Assembly: GCF_900168055.1 (NCBI RefSeq)
Contig: NZ_FUYS01000001.1
Span: 682,001-746,000, forward strand
Length of the DNA: 64,000 bases
Direction: 5' to 3'
Source of the DNA: Parapedobacter luteus
GTDB taxonomy: Bacteria; Bacteroidota; Bacteroidia; Sphingobacteriales; Sphingobacteriaceae
Shown here piece by piece: positions 1-8,552 of this stretch. The notes under the pieces are model-generated. The model searched no databases. It worked only from the letters and a program-made list of their open reading frames with translations, and had not been told where the DNA came from. Positions within the stretch are counted from its first letter, which is position 1. The number at the start of each line of letters is the position of its first letter. A program made the position numbers and the translations under genes.

Positions 1-1617
1 CTGGTGCAACAGGTAAAACGCCCTTATTCTTATCTTGTACCGGTATTTTCCTTCCCGTACCATGTGCTTGTTTGGGACAGCAAGGGCAATGAAATAAAGA
101 AATTGCATGAGGCCCCTTTGGCAGACAACGTCCCTATTGGTTTCGACAACGTGACGCCCGGCCCGCGGGCGTATAGCTGGCGTCCGGACAAAGCGGCTAC
201 CTTGTATTGGGTGGAAGCATTGGATGGTGGCCTGGCCCGCAAAAAAGCGGATAAGCGCGATGCGGTATATCAACTGGAAGCGCCCTTTGCCGGCCAACCA
301 ACCACTTTGATCACGACCTCGTTGCGGTTTGGCGGCATCACCTGGGCGGACAACGGTTATGCGGTATTGAGCGAACGTTGGCGGCAATCGCGCAGCGAAA
401 AGATGACGTTGTTTGACTCCAATAGTGGCGACACGATAAAGACCATCGCGGACCGCTCGTCGGAGGATACCTATACGGACCCGGGACGGTTCGTGTACAC
501 GCCCAATGCCTATGACCGCTCGGTGTTGTTGCTGGATAAAGGCAAGCAACCGACGGTATTTACGATCTCAGAAGGCGCTTCCCCCGAGGGCGATCGTCCA
601 TTTTTGATGCGATGGAATCTGATCTCCGGAAAGACGGATACGCTGTTTCGGTCGCAGGCGCCTTATTATGAGTCGCCGCTGTATTTCGATAATACGGGCA
701 CACTCATCGTTTCACGGGAGTCGGTGGAGGAACCGCCGAATTATTACACCGTCAATCTCAAAAACCGTTCGATGACACCGCTCACTGCATTCCCACACCC
801 ATATCCGTCACTCAAAGGCGTGCAGAAGCAGCAATTGTCATATCCCCGAAACGACGGGTTGACGCTTACCGGTACGCTGTATTTGCCAAAAGATTACAAG
901 AAGGAGGATGGTCCCCTTCCTATGCTGATGTGGGCATACCCAAGGGAGTTTAAGACGGCCGCCGCGGCAAGCCAGGTTAAGGGGTCGCCATACCGTTTCA
1001 CCCGCATAGCATGGGGTTCGCCGATTTACTGGGTTACCAGAGGCTATGCCGTGCTTGACAATGCGGATATGCCCATTGTCGGCGAAGGCGATGAAGAACC
1101 CAATGACACCTTTGTGCCACAGGTACAGGCAAATGCCAAAGCGGCGATTGATTACGTCACTTCGCTGGGTGTCGCTGATCCGAAGCGGATAGGCGTGGGA
1201 GGGCATTCGTACGGTGCGTTTATGACGGCCAATTTGCTCGCACATACCGATTTGTTTGCCGCTGGAATCGCCAGAAGCGGTGCGTACAACCGTACACTGA
1301 CACCATTTGGCTTCCAAGCAGAGCCCCGCACGTATTGGGAAGCCCCGGAGGTATACTACCAAATGTCGCCATTCAGTTTTGCTGATAAGATCAAAACGCC
1401 GATTTTACTTATTCACGGCATGGATGACGACAATTCAGGGACATTCCCTATCAATAGTGAGCGTCTCTACGCTGCGATTAAGGGGCATGGTGGTACCGTG
1501 CGCCTGGTCTTCTTGCCCAAGGAGCTGCATGGCTACCGCGCAAAAGAATCCGTATTCCATACCTTGTGGGAAATGGATCAGTGGTTGGAAAAATATGTCA
1601 AAAATAAGGCCGACTAA
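1..1617 (+). CDS. S9 family (prolyl oligopeptidase-type) serine peptidase, 3' part only
   Basis: The reading frame is open from base 1, so the gene starts outside the window and only about 538 C-terminal residues are seen; S9 enzymes of this glutamyl-endopeptidase-like type usually have about 800. The first two thirds look like propeller blades. The C-terminal alpha/beta hydrolase domain shows the full triad: nucleophile Ser in GGHSYG (codon 403 from base 1), Asp in HGMDDDNSG (codon 475) and His in KELHGYRA (codon 510). Such enzymes are normally exported and cleave peptides in the periplasm. The signal sequence would lie upstream and cannot be checked. Its stop codon overlaps that of the convergent DUF2218 gene. 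The family is clear; the substrate is not. Confidence 0.93.
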   Translation: MVQQVKRPYSYLVPVFSFPYHVLVWDSKGNEIKKLHEAPLADNVPIGFDNVTPGPRAYSWRPDKAATLYWVEALDGGLARKKADKRDAVYQLEAPFAGQPTTLITTSLRFGGITWADNGYAVLSERWRQSRSEKMTLFDSNSGDTIKTIADRSSEDTYTDPGRFVYTPNAYDRSVLLLDKGKQPTVFTISEGASPEGDRPFLMRWNLISGKTDTLFRSQAPYYESPLYFDNTGTLIVSRESVEEPPNYYTVNLKNRSMTPLTAFPHPYPSLKGVQKQQLSYPRNDGLTLTGTLYLPKDYKKEDGPLPMLMWAYPREFKTAAAASQVKGSPYRFTRIAWGSPIYWVTRGYAVLDNADMPIVGEGDEEPNDTFVPQVQANAKAAIDYVTSLGVADPKRIGVGGHSYGAFMTANLLAHTDLFAAGIARSGAYNRTLTPFGFQAEPRTYWEAPEVYYQMSPFSFADKIKTPILLIHGMDDDNSGTFPINSERLYAAIKGHGGTVRLVFLPKELHGYRAKESVFHTLWEMDQWLEKYVKNKAD

Positions 1618-1916
1618 TCCGTGGAAGACGCCATGTCGTCTTGCCATTCGATGATCAGTTCTTCTTTATAGGAAAATTTCAGCAGGTGTCTCACAAGGAC
1701 ACCTTTTATTTTTTCAATGTCTTCAGCGTTTGACGCAGTAATGTCAAAAACGAGCTGGTCGGGCTTAGCTATCATTTCGCATGTCCCGAAGGGGAAAATC
1801 GCCCGGCCTGTCGTTGGCGTGTACGTTGCTTCGGTTTTGTGCCGGAAGTGGCGGCATAGTTTACCGATATAACTGCTGGCAGCTTGTGTTTGTATGATAC
1901 TGATGGATTTTTTCAT
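1614..1916 (-). CDS. DUF2218 family protein
   Basis: A 100-residue cytoplasmic protein without signal peptide or membrane segment. The layout matches DUF2218 as I know it: N-terminal SSYIGKLCRHF segment, a central FPFG segment and a C-terminal region in which LVRHLLKFS and the acidic IEWQDD stand out. The function of the family is not established; members are often found beside siderophore genes. Its ATG overlaps the stop of the AraC-type gene upstream by four bases (ATGA), so the two are translationally coupled and probably serve the adjoining iron locus. It meets the S9 peptidase gene tail to tail. Confidence 0.8.
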   Translation of the reverse strand: MKKSISIIQTQAASSYIGKLCRHFRHKTEATYTPTTGRAIFPFGTCEMIAKPDQLVFDITASNAEDIEKIKGVLVRHLLKFSYKEELIIEWQDDMASSTD

Positions 1917-2944
1917 CGTGTATTTTTTTTTGTGGCTGGTTCATCGCCGAGCCGGTGTACGAGCTGTTTCGGGCGACAGCCATAATATTTTAAAAATGCA
2001 TTAGAAAAGTGCGCGATATCCCGATAACCGACCTGATAGGCAACTTCACCGATGGTATGGTTTCCGTCTTTAAGGAGCGAAAGGGCCAGCCGCATCTTCT
2101 TGTGGATGACATATTGGTGGACGGTTTGCTGGTAATAGGCTTTGAATCCCACTTTGAGCTTGTACTCATTCAGCATGACGGCTTTTGCCAAGGTGGGGAT
2201 AAGGGGCGGGTTGGCAAATTGGTCATCCAGAATGCGTTTTGCTTCGGCGAGTTTAGAGACATCGGCAGCCTGCAACGGCAGGTTACCCGTGCCCGGCGGT
2301 TCCTGATAAAGAAACTGCTCAAGCTGGACCACCAGTATTTCTTTTATCTTCGTCTCCAAGAACAACCGCGGTAACCGGCCTTGTTTATTCGCCGCTACGA
2401 TTTCAGATAGCACGCATTTCACATCGGGCGTTACCTTCAGAGGCCCCGGCGAAAAATAGGCGTGCTCTTTTTTTTGCATCTTATTGACGAAATCCTTGTG
2501 CAATGTCGACTCCTTACTGATCAGATTAAAATAGAAACTTTCCGAAAGGATAATGCAAACATAATGAATTTGCTGGCCCGCTGGCATGAGAAAACGTCCA
2601 TGGAAGTAAGGCGTATACGATATGGTGTGGCTGGTCAAGGTTGCCGGATGGAGGGGGACAAGTTTATCCACCTCGTAGGCAATCGATCCGCTTAAACCGA
2701 AGTTAAGCATGATATTGCTTCCGTCGATCCGAAACAGATCTTCGGTGTCCTCGCGAAAGCTCATGCGGCAATTAGCGATGATAAGGCCCGAGGTGGTCAG
2801 GTAGTGTGCTTCCATATACCTGATGGCGGGGTGGTCAATCGTGTTGACCCCTTCATCCAACGCGCTGTCGGGCATGTAATCATCCCCAACTTCCAAGTTG
2901 TATATCCAACCTGGTATGCTTGTTATGCGTGACGTTAACTTCAT
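1913..2944 (-). CDS. AraC family transcriptional regulator
   Basis: About 343 residues: an N-terminal sensor region without recognisable family and a C-terminal AraC double helix-turn-helix over the last 100 residues or so (SKLAEAKRILDDQF onward; second helix pair in the TIGEVAYQVGYRDIAHFSNAF segment, the typical family signature). The frame can be extended to a TTG at 3010, but the ATG at 2944 (MKLTSRITS) gives a more natural N-terminus and was chosen. It is transcribed divergently from the TonB receptor gene at 3082 and coupled to the DUF2218 gene, an arrangement like PchR-type regulators that sense an imported siderophore. Effector and target are inferred from position only. Confidence 0.85.
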   Translation of the reverse strand: MKLTSRITSIPGWIYNLEVGDDYMPDSALDEGVNTIDHPAIRYMEAHYLTTSGLIIANCRMSFREDTEDLFRIDGSNIMLNFGLSGSIAYEVDKLVPLHPATLTSHTISYTPYFHGRFLMPAGQQIHYVCIILSESFYFNLISKESTLHKDFVNKMQKKEHAYFSPGPLKVTPDVKCVLSEIVAANKQGRLPRLFLETKIKEILVVQLEQFLYQEPPGTGNLPLQAADVSKLAEAKRILDDQFANPPLIPTLAKAVMLNEYKLKVGFKAYYQQTVHQYVIHKKMRLALSLLKDGNHTIGEVAYQVGYRDIAHFSNAFLKYYGCRPKQLVHRLGDEPATKKNTR

Positions 2945-3039
2945 TTTCGCGTTGCTGCTTCGATAACTGGCACCATAGCCGGCCAATTTTTTTGCAAATA
3001 ATAATACCAATGGCGCAAGTACTATGGCGCTACGGCTTC

Positions 3040-3058
3040 TATTTTTGCAGCAAAAATA
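3040..3058. promoter_or_regulatory. Perfect 19-bp palindrome in the divergent regulator/receptor gap
   Basis: TATTTTTGC-A-GCAAAAATA is a perfect 9-1-9 inverted repeat. Each arm also reads TAnnTTTG, the -7 element of the main Bacteroidetes sigma factor, one for each direction (3040-3047 rightward, 3058-3051 leftward). I see no good -33 partner on either side. It may be an operator for the AraC-type protein, two overlapping promoters, or both. Confidence 0.5.
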
Positions 3059-3076
3059 TTTATAATTAGTCTAAAT
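3058..3076. promoter_or_regulatory. Fur-like inverted repeat before the first TonB receptor
   Basis: ATTTATAATTAGTCTAAAT has the outer ATTTAnA...TnTAAAT symmetry of ferric-uptake-regulator-type sites. It abuts the palindrome and ends five bases before the receptor ATG, where binding would block transcription start. A related site lies before the second receptor gene (17891-17909). Assignment to Fur is inference from sequence likeness and the iron-uptake genes. Confidence 0.5.
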
Positions 3077-3081
3077 AGTAA

Positions 3082-5505
3082 ATGATTGTTGGAAATTTTT
3101 ACGTAAACCGTCTGGTGCTGCTGGTATTGATAAGTGGGTTGATGTGGAGCTTTGTCCCGTTTTCCGTTCGTGCTCAGCATACTTCCGTCCGGTTGCACGG
3201 CATGGTAACGACAGAAGAAGGAGCCCCTTTGCAGGACGCCTCTGTATATATCGAAGGCAGTTCGTTTTCGGCCGTAACCGATGCCGGCGGTGTATTTCAA
3301 TTGCAGGTGCCGGGAGGTCGGCACCGGATAGTATGCACGCTCGTGGGCTACAGGCAGCAGGCGGTCAGCCTGGCTATTCAGGTAGGTGGAGACCATAAGC
3401 TCGATTTTGTGATGGTAAAAGATGGCAACTATCACTTGCAGGAAGTGGAGGTGGTCGGTAAATCAGCCATTGCCGAGGTGCGTGAATCCCCGTTCAATGT
3501 GGTAGCGCTTGATGCAAAATCACTTTACAATTCGACCCTGGACCTGGGCCACATGCTGGATAGGGCGTCCGGTGTGAAAATCCGGGAAACCGGTGGTATG
3601 GGTTCGAGCATGTCCATTTCGTTGAATGGCTTTACGGGCAGGCACATCAAGCTATTTATGGACGGTGTGCCGATGGACGGGTTCGGTTCTGCCTTTCAAC
3701 TCAACAACATCCCGGTAAACGTTGCCGACCGCATTGAAGTGTACAAAGGTGTGGTGCCCATTGAATTCGGAGCGGATGCAATGGGTGGGGTCATCAACAT
3801 TGTGACCAACCAACGTGCAAATACGTATCTTGATGCTTCTTATTCCTATGGTTCATTCAACACGCACAAGACCAATATAAGTGTAGGCCATACGACGAAA
3901 GGCGGTTTCACGTTTCAGCTCAATGCATTCCAGAACTATTCAGACAATGATTATAAGGTACGCACGAGCGTACTGGATGTACAAACCGGCAACTTTTCGT
4001 GGGAGGAATACTGGGTGCGGCGCTTCAATGATGCCTACCATAATGAAACGGTCATGGCCAAGGTCGGCTTCGTCAATAAACCGTGGGCCGATCGCCTGCT
4101 GTTTGGCATTACGCTGGGCCGGGAGAAGGCGGAAATCCAGCATTCCAATCTGATGAAGATCGTTTTTGGTATGCGCGAACGGAGCGGCACCACGGTGCTG
4201 CCATCGCTGTCCTATGAGAAAAAGAACCTCTTCATAGCTAATTTGCATGTACGTGTGACCGCCAACTACAACCGGAACTATAACCATAACATCGATACCG
4301 CTGCCCGCCAATACAACTGGTTTGGTGAATACCGCCCTACGCGATATCTTGGCGAATCAAGCTACACGCTGGGTAAATTTTATAACGATAACGCCTCAAC
4401 CACGGCCAATGTGACCTACCGGTTCAATGAAAGGCACGCATTGGCATTCAATAACGTCATTACCGGTTATGAACGTAAAAATGCCGATCGCGTAGCCGCC
4501 ACCGATATCTATTCGTCGATCGACACGATGCGGCGCGCCAACATAAAAAACGTACTGGGCGCTTCGTACCGCTACCAGCACAATAAAAACTGGAATACCA
4601 ACCTCTTTGGCAAATATTACTACCAGCGCGTGACAGGGCCCATCGACACCTCGCAGGTTGCGGGTAGCACCGCTTATAGCGAACGCACAGAATCGTTCAG
4701 CACCACCGGTTACGGGCTGGCTTCTACGTACTTCTTTCGGGATTTCCAACTTAAGGCTTCCATTGAAAAGGCTTTCCGGTTGCCCACGGACAACGAATTG
4801 TTTGGCGATGAGGTGCTGGAGACGGGCAATACATCGTTGCGTGCGGAGCATTCCATCAATTATAATGTGGGCGCTACCTGGAATAGCACGCTGCAAAATG
4901 ATCATTCGGTGTACGTGGATGTCAACGGCTATTACCGCGATATCAAGGATTATATCCAACGGCTGGTCGAGCAACGCTATGGCACGGCTGGATACAGCAA
5001 CCATGGTAAAGTACGAAACATCGGTGTGGATGCAGAATTGCGCTATTATTACAAAAACCGTTTCATGGCTGGCGGTAATGTGACTTATCAGGATATGCGG
5101 AATAAAGAGCGCTATGCATCATCGACGGGCGATCGCCTGAGCGTGACCTACAACAACCGCATGCGCAACGTCCCTTATTTTTTTGGCAATGCCGATGCGG
5201 CTTACTATATACACGATTTATGGGGTGCAGGCAATGTATTGAGTCTGGGCTATACCTTCAACTTCGTGGGTGAGTTTTTCCTGGATTGGGAAAGTTTGGG
5301 CAATCAAAACACCAAAGCTACGCTACCCCGGCAAGTATACCACGATTTCAGCATGTCGTACATGCTGAAAAACGGGCGATACAACATCGCCTTCGAAGCA
5401 CGCAATTTTACCGACGCAATGCTGTACGACAATTTCAGCCTGCAAAAACCGGGAAGGAGCTTCTCACTCAAACTACGCTATTTCTTAATCAAACGAAATG
5501 GATAA
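3082..5505 (+). CDS. TonB-dependent siderophore receptor (rightward arm)
   Basis: An 807-residue outer-membrane receptor. A signal peptide ends near VRAQHTS (about residue 33). A carboxypeptidase-regulatory-like domain follows (about 36-115, HGMVTTEEGAPLQDASVYI), then the plug (about 125-245, with LGHMLDRASGVKIRETGG and VEVYKGVVPIEFGADAMGG-type segments) and a 22-strand-type barrel to the end. There is no STN domain, so it probably does not signal to an anti-sigma factor. It heads an operon with a DUF4374 lipoprotein (8-19 nt downstream) and a CeuE-like binding protein, so the ligand is probably an iron-catecholate. A Fur-like box lies just before the ATG. Confidence 0.93.
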   Translation: MIVGNFYVNRLVLLVLISGLMWSFVPFSVRAQHTSVRLHGMVTTEEGAPLQDASVYIEGSSFSAVTDAGGVFQLQVPGGRHRIVCTLVGYRQQAVSLAIQVGGDHKLDFVMVKDGNYHLQEVEVVGKSAIAEVRESPFNVVALDAKSLYNSTLDLGHMLDRASGVKIRETGGMGSSMSISLNGFTGRHIKLFMDGVPMDGFGSAFQLNNIPVNVADRIEVYKGVVPIEFGADAMGGVINIVTNQRANTYLDASYSYGSFNTHKTNISVGHTTKGGFTFQLNAFQNYSDNDYKVRTSVLDVQTGNFSWEEYWVRRFNDAYHNETVMAKVGFVNKPWADRLLFGITLGREKAEIQHSNLMKIVFGMRERSGTTVLPSLSYEKKNLFIANLHVRVTANYNRNYNHNIDTAARQYNWFGEYRPTRYLGESSYTLGKFYNDNASTTANVTYRFNERHALAFNNVITGYERKNADRVAATDIYSSIDTMRRANIKNVLGASYRYQHNKNWNTNLFGKYYYQRVTGPIDTSQVAGSTAYSERTESFSTTGYGLASTYFFRDFQLKASIEKAFRLPTDNELFGDEVLETGNTSLRAEHSINYNVGATWNSTLQNDHSVYVDVNGYYRDIKDYIQRLVEQRYGTAGYSNHGKVRNIGVDAELRYYYKNRFMAGGNVTYQDMRNKERYASSTGDRLSVTYNNRMRNVPYFFGNADAAYYIHDLWGAGNVLSLGYTFNFVGEFFLDWESLGNQNTKATLPRQVYHDFSMSYMLKNGRYNIAFEARNFTDAMLYDNFSLQKPGRSFSLKLRYFLIKRNG

Positions 5506-5524
5506 ACCGTTAAACAAAAACAAT

Positions 5525-6793
5525 ATGAATATGGAACACGTTAAAACAATGAATGGTAGCGTATGGGGCATAGGCCTGGCGCTTTTAGCAGCCGTGGGCT
5601 GCAGCAAAAATGATGGTCCGGGGCCGGCTGGTGGCAATGGCGGAAACGGCGAAAGGTATTTTATCGCCGCTACCGCGGGTTCGAGTACTTACCTGCTTAC
5701 GGCCGACGATTTGGAATCTGGCACGGCAACTATCGTCGGAAATGGCGTGGAGATACCACGTACCTATTCCATGTGGGTAAACAATGGCACCAAGGCTTCG
5801 GTAGGGCTTATCTATGCACAGGGCGATCCCGGTATCGGCATTTCTTACGGCTTGGACGCCAGCGGCAACCTGGTCCCCGTGGGCAATGAGTTTCAAATCA
5901 CATCCCGCTTTACAACCTATGGGGCATTTGATAAGTATGTCGTCACAAGTGTGAGCGGACAAACACTGACGGATGGCAAGACGGGGGCTGTTTTTAATTT
6001 CATCGACTTGGACAACCACAATACCATGACGCAACGGGACATCGTAACGGAGAATTTCACCGGTAACGGCCAGCTTGCTACCTTTTCCGGCATCGTCGAT
6101 CTGGGCAACGGCGAGTTTCTCACCGGGCTGGTAGTGTCCGAACCGAAAGATCCCGAAGCCGGCGGCGGGGGGAGTACCGGCCCTGTCACGCATCCGGATA
6201 GCGTATGGGTAGCCGCATTGGACGCCAACCTCAATGTAAAGCGGATTTACCGGGATGACCGCATCAGCTATGCTTCGGGCCGTATGCGTTCGCAGTATTA
6301 TTCGCAGATTGCCAGCGACGATGCGGGCAATGTGTACGTGTTTTCCGGTTCGTTTGAAAGCAGTACCACCAAGCCTGCCGGCGCGTTGCGCATCAACAAA
6401 GGGGCTGCGGATTTCGACCAAAGTTATTATTTCAACATTGAGGAGATGTCGGGTGGTTACCGTTTCCGCAAGGTATGGCATATCACCGAAGACTATTTCT
6501 TGTTGGAGGTATACAACGATTTGGAATACGGTTCTACCACCGCTGCCAGTCAATATGCCGTCGTAAAGATGCAAGACAAGACCTTTAGCTGGGTACGGGA
6601 AGGGTTTCCGGCCAAAGATGAGATTTCGGCTACGGGATTGCCGTTTGCCGATAACGGGAAAATGTATTTCCCTGTAACCACTGCGTCTGCGCAGCCTACC
6701 GTATATGTCATCGATCCGGAAACGGCAACAGCAAAGGCAGGGTTAGTGATACAAGCGGAAGGCGTAGCGGCTTTGTCACGGTTTGAATATTAA
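5525..6793 (+). CDS. DUF4374 lipoprotein, probable siderophore-binding partner of the receptor
   Basis: A lipoprotein of about 422 residues; signal peptide with lipobox AAVGC-SKN, then a Gly/Asn linker and a repetitive beta-rich body (FIAATAGSSTYLL, SQIASDDAGNVYVFSG, PTVYVIDPETATAK) as in DUF4374 propellers. To my knowledge the surface lipoprotein XusB of Bacteroides thetaiotaomicron, which binds enterobactin beside a TonB receptor, is of this kind. Here it likewise follows a TonB receptor. The frame opens at an ATG (5498) overlapping the receptor stop; I chose the ATG at 5525 because it leaves a signal peptide of normal length. A shorter choice at 5531 is possible. Siderophore binding is inferred. 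Confidence 0.85.
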   Translation: MNMEHVKTMNGSVWGIGLALLAAVGCSKNDGPGPAGGNGGNGERYFIAATAGSSTYLLTADDLESGTATIVGNGVEIPRTYSMWVNNGTKASVGLIYAQGDPGIGISYGLDASGNLVPVGNEFQITSRFTTYGAFDKYVVTSVSGQTLTDGKTGAVFNFIDLDNHNTMTQRDIVTENFTGNGQLATFSGIVDLGNGEFLTGLVVSEPKDPEAGGGGSTGPVTHPDSVWVAALDANLNVKRIYRDDRISYASGRMRSQYYSQIASDDAGNVYVFSGSFESSTTKPAGALRINKGAADFDQSYYFNIEEMSGGYRFRKVWHITEDYFLLEVYNDLEYGSTTAASQYAVVKMQDKTFSWVREGFPAKDEISATGLPFADNGKMYFPVTTASAQPTVYVIDPETATAKAGLVIQAEGVAALSRFEY

Positions 6794-6806
6794 GGTAAGG
6801 CGGATT

Positions 6807-7754
6807 ATGCAACGACATACCTTTATCCAAAAAGTAGCGGGCATGGTGCTCGCTGCTTTTATTGGCATGGCCAGCCTCGGTATAGCGGATGGTAAGGACG
6901 AACTGGTGACGATTAAACACCAGCTTGGCGAAACGCAAGTCAGGAAAAATCCGGAACGGGTAGTCATCTTTGATATCGGTTCGCTGGAGACGTATCACGA
7001 ACTGGGCATACCGGTTGCTGGTGTGGCCAACAGTGTACCGGCCTACTTGCCGGAATACAGAAGTGACAAATATGCCAAATTAGGTGGTGTCAAAGGCCCG
7101 GATATCCAAGCGATTGCTGCCTTTGCACCGGATCTAATCATCATCTCCGGCAGGCAGTCGAACGCTTATGACTCGCTATCGACGATCGCTCCAACGATAT
7201 TTCTCGGTGTCGATACGAAAGACTACTGGCGTAGTTTTGAGACCAACGTGCGCCATATTGCCAAGCTACATGGCAAAGAAGCACTGGCTGAGCAGAAGCT
7301 GGCTGCATTGCGGCAGAAACGGGATCTCGTTACCACCGAGACGAAAGATGATGGCAATACTGGTTTCGTTGTCTTACATGTGCGGGGTGGCCATACCGCG
7401 TATGGCAGTGGTTCGCGGTTCGGCTTCATCCACGATGTACTGGGGGTTCGCCAGTCGTTGGCCGACTTGGATGACACCAGCCATACCGGCCATCGGTTTA
7501 GCGAAGGTGATGGATTGGTGGAGAAAGCAAATCCGGATTACCTCTTTCTGATCGACCGTGATTCGGCAGTGGGGGGCGACGAGAAACAAACCGATGGGCT
7601 GCTGAGCGATGAATTGAAGCAGACACCGGCCTATCGGAACAACAAAATTGTGGCACTGCCCGGAAATATCTGGTATGTATCCGGTGGGGGACTGATCTCG
7701 GTCGATAAAATGATTACGGATGTGGGCACACAGTTGTACGGGCTGAAGTTCTGA
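6807..7754 (+). CDS. CeuE/FatB-like periplasmic siderophore-binding protein
   Basis: A 315-residue class III binding protein (PF01497 type). The signal peptide ends near ASLGIADGKDE and there is no lipobox, so it is soluble in the periplasm. The frame can be opened at a TTG (6783) inside the previous gene, but ATG 6807 follows an AAGG-rich stretch and gives a normal signal peptide. His226 and His229 (in SHTGHR) and Tyr290 (in IWYVSGGG) sit where Campylobacter CeuE has the His and Tyr that complete iron coordination of tetradentate catecholates. That alignment is from memory. It ends the rightward arm, six bases from the convergent ATPase gene whose permease it probably feeds. Confidence 0.9.
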   Translation: MQRHTFIQKVAGMVLAAFIGMASLGIADGKDELVTIKHQLGETQVRKNPERVVIFDIGSLETYHELGIPVAGVANSVPAYLPEYRSDKYAKLGGVKGPDIQAIAAFAPDLIIISGRQSNAYDSLSTIAPTIFLGVDTKDYWRSFETNVRHIAKLHGKEALAEQKLAALRQKRDLVTTETKDDGNTGFVVLHVRGGHTAYGSGSRFGFIHDVLGVRQSLADLDDTSHTGHRFSEGDGLVEKANPDYLFLIDRDSAVGGDEKQTDGLLSDELKQTPAYRNNKIVALPGNIWYVSGGGLISVDKMITDVGTQLYGLKF

Positions 7755-7760
7755 AAATTC

Positions 7761-8540
7761 TTATAGTTCCCTGTCGACGATAAGATTGGGCAGTCCCAAT
7801 GAACAGATTTCCACACGAATCGCCACGCCATATACTTGGGCGATGATATCGGGTGTAATGGCTGTTGTGGGGCGCCCATGGCTGGCAATGGTGCCTTTAT
7901 CCATGACGATGACCTGGTCGGCCCACTTAAGTGCCAGGTTGAGGTCATGCAATACCATGACCACAATGCGGCCGTCGGCGGCGAAGGATCGGGCCAATCG
8001 CATCACCTTGAGCTGATGTTTGAGGTCAAGGGCGCTGGTTGGCTCGTCCAATAGCAATACCTTCGGCTCGCGCACTACACTGCGTGCTAAGCTGGCCATC
8101 TGCCGTTGGCCTCCCGACAGCTGGTTGAGCGGCTCCAATGCCAAATGCGAGATACCGATGCGTTCCAGGACTGCAATTGCGCGATTATGTAATTGTTCGT
8201 TGCCATCTCCGGCAGCGTCCAGCGGGGAGGCTTTCAGCGCACTGATCACCGCCTCAATGACCGACAGGTTGATATCCGTAGGGACGCTCTGTGGCATGAA
8301 GCTGACCACCCCTGCTCGCTTTTGCGGCGATAGGGGACCCAGGTCCTGACCTTCGTATGTGATGGATCCCTTCGTACGGAGTAAGCCGGCTATCGCGCGC
8401 AATAAGGTGGATTTACCGGCGGCATTCGGCCCGGTAAGTATCGTTACTTCGCCACTGACCAGGGGAGGCAAGGTGAGCCCGCTGATAATGGGTTTGCCCG
8501 GGTAGCCTGTATGAAGGTTGTCGATGCGTAGTGTAGCCAT
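7761..8540 (-). CDS. Iron-siderophore ABC transporter ATPase (FepC/FecE type)
   Basis: A 259-residue cytoplasmic ATPase. Walker A is GPNAAGKST (37-45), the ABC signature LSGGQRQ (141-147), Walker B VLLLDEP (161-167), and the H-loop His lies in VMVLHDLNLAL. Length and motifs fit the FecE/FepC/BtuD group that powers FecCD-type permeases. It is the last gene of the leftward arm, 12 nt after the permease gene, and meets the CeuE-like gene tail to tail. Vitamin B12 transport cannot be excluded from this protein alone; the esterase and CeuE-like neighbours argue for iron-siderophore. Confidence 0.94.
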   Translation of the reverse strand: MATLRIDNLHTGYPGKPIISGLTLPPLVSGEVTILTGPNAAGKSTLLRAIAGLLRTKGSITYEGQDLGPLSPQKRAGVVSFMPQSVPTDINLSVIEAVISALKASPLDAAGDGNEQLHNRAIAVLERIGISHLALEPLNQLSGGQRQMASLARSVVREPKVLLLDEPTSALDLKHQLKVMRLARSFAADGRIVVMVLHDLNLALKWADQVIVMDKGTIASHGRPTTAITPDIIAQVYGVAIRVEICSLGLPNLIVDREL

Positions 8541-8552
8541 ATCTTCCTGCCG

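Noticed and set aside
2945-3010. TTG-initiated extension of the AraC-type regulator
   Set aside because: Twenty-two extra residues without family support; ATG 2944 preferred. The TTG start remains possible.
3022-3435. 137-codon leftward frame across the receptor start
   Set aside because: It would run over the palindrome, the Fur-like box and the receptor signal peptide; no protein features.
5585-6574. 329-codon open frame opposite the DUF4374 gene
   Set aside because: Shadow of a strongly coding strand; no domain or signal peptide of its own.
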